From Strix aluco (taxonomy: Eukaryota; Chordata; Aves; Strigiformes; Strigidae): DNA of 64,000 nt. The notes under the pieces were generated by a model that saw nothing but the letters and a program-made list of their open reading frames with translations, was not told where the DNA came from and did not search any database. Shown one piece after another: positions 57,082 to 64,000 of the stretch; the first letter of the stretch is position 1, and each line of letters begins with the position of its first letter. The position numbers and the translations under genes were made by a program. The stretch is taken from positions 131,354,621-131,418,620 of the forward strand of contig NC_133931.1 of the NCBI RefSeq assembly GCF_031877795.1. Direction: 5' to 3'.

Positions 57082-64000
<6,919 letters not shown>

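Overview
The window reads as a piece of a bird nuclear genome. It is AT-rich and intron-dominated, with GT-AG spliced exons and two CR1 LINE copies, one of which has the typical avian CR1 3' end. Apart from scattered exons there is no long coding sequence, and nothing bacterial, viral or CRISPR-like was found. The species cannot be named from the sequence alone.

Two genes lie tail to tail. On the plus strand, bases 1-17315 look like the last intron of DYNC1I1 (cytoplasmic dynein 1 intermediate chain 1). Its terminal coding exon is at 17316-17426 and its 3'UTR ends near 17985. About 6.6 kb without an identified gene follows. On the minus strand is the 3' half of SLC25A13 (citrin, the Ca2+-regulated mitochondrial aspartate/glutamate carrier). 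Eight consecutive exons, equivalent to human exons 11-18, run from 63889-64000 (cut by the window edge) down to the stop codon at 25624-25626. The 3'UTR ends near 24.5-24.6 kb. The junction phases all agree and give an uninterrupted 321-residue C-terminal carrier region. The DYNC1I1-SLC25A13 order and convergent orientation match human 7q21.3, next to SEM1 and DLX6/DLX5.

Layout: 1-17315 DYNC1I1 last intron; 17316-17985 DYNC1I1 terminal exon; 17986-24590 intergenic, including a GC-rich islet near 23.4-23.6 kb and unassigned open frames at 20-22 kb; about 24.5-27.0 kb clustered SLC25A13 exons 18, 17 and 16, with a 79-bp intron 16; 30.7 kb exon 15; 42.6 kb exon 14; 55.0 kb exon 13; 57.05 kb exon 12; 63.9 kb exon 11. 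An old CR1 (plus strand, about 36.2-37.9 kb) lies in intron 14. A younger 5'-truncated CR1 (minus strand, about 55.97-56.92 kb) lies in intron 12, close to exon 12.

The two genes are not known to work together biochemically: one is a dynein cargo-binding subunit, the other a component of the malate-aspartate shuttle. What links them is regulatory. In mammals this block carries remote DLX5/DLX6 enhancers, and the terminal DYNC1I1 exon itself is a described limb enhancer. I found no convincing undescribed system. The points most worth a second look are the possible dual-use exon, the very short intron 16, the CR1 beside exon 12, a perfect 27-bp tandem duplication, and several enhancer-like intronic blocks.
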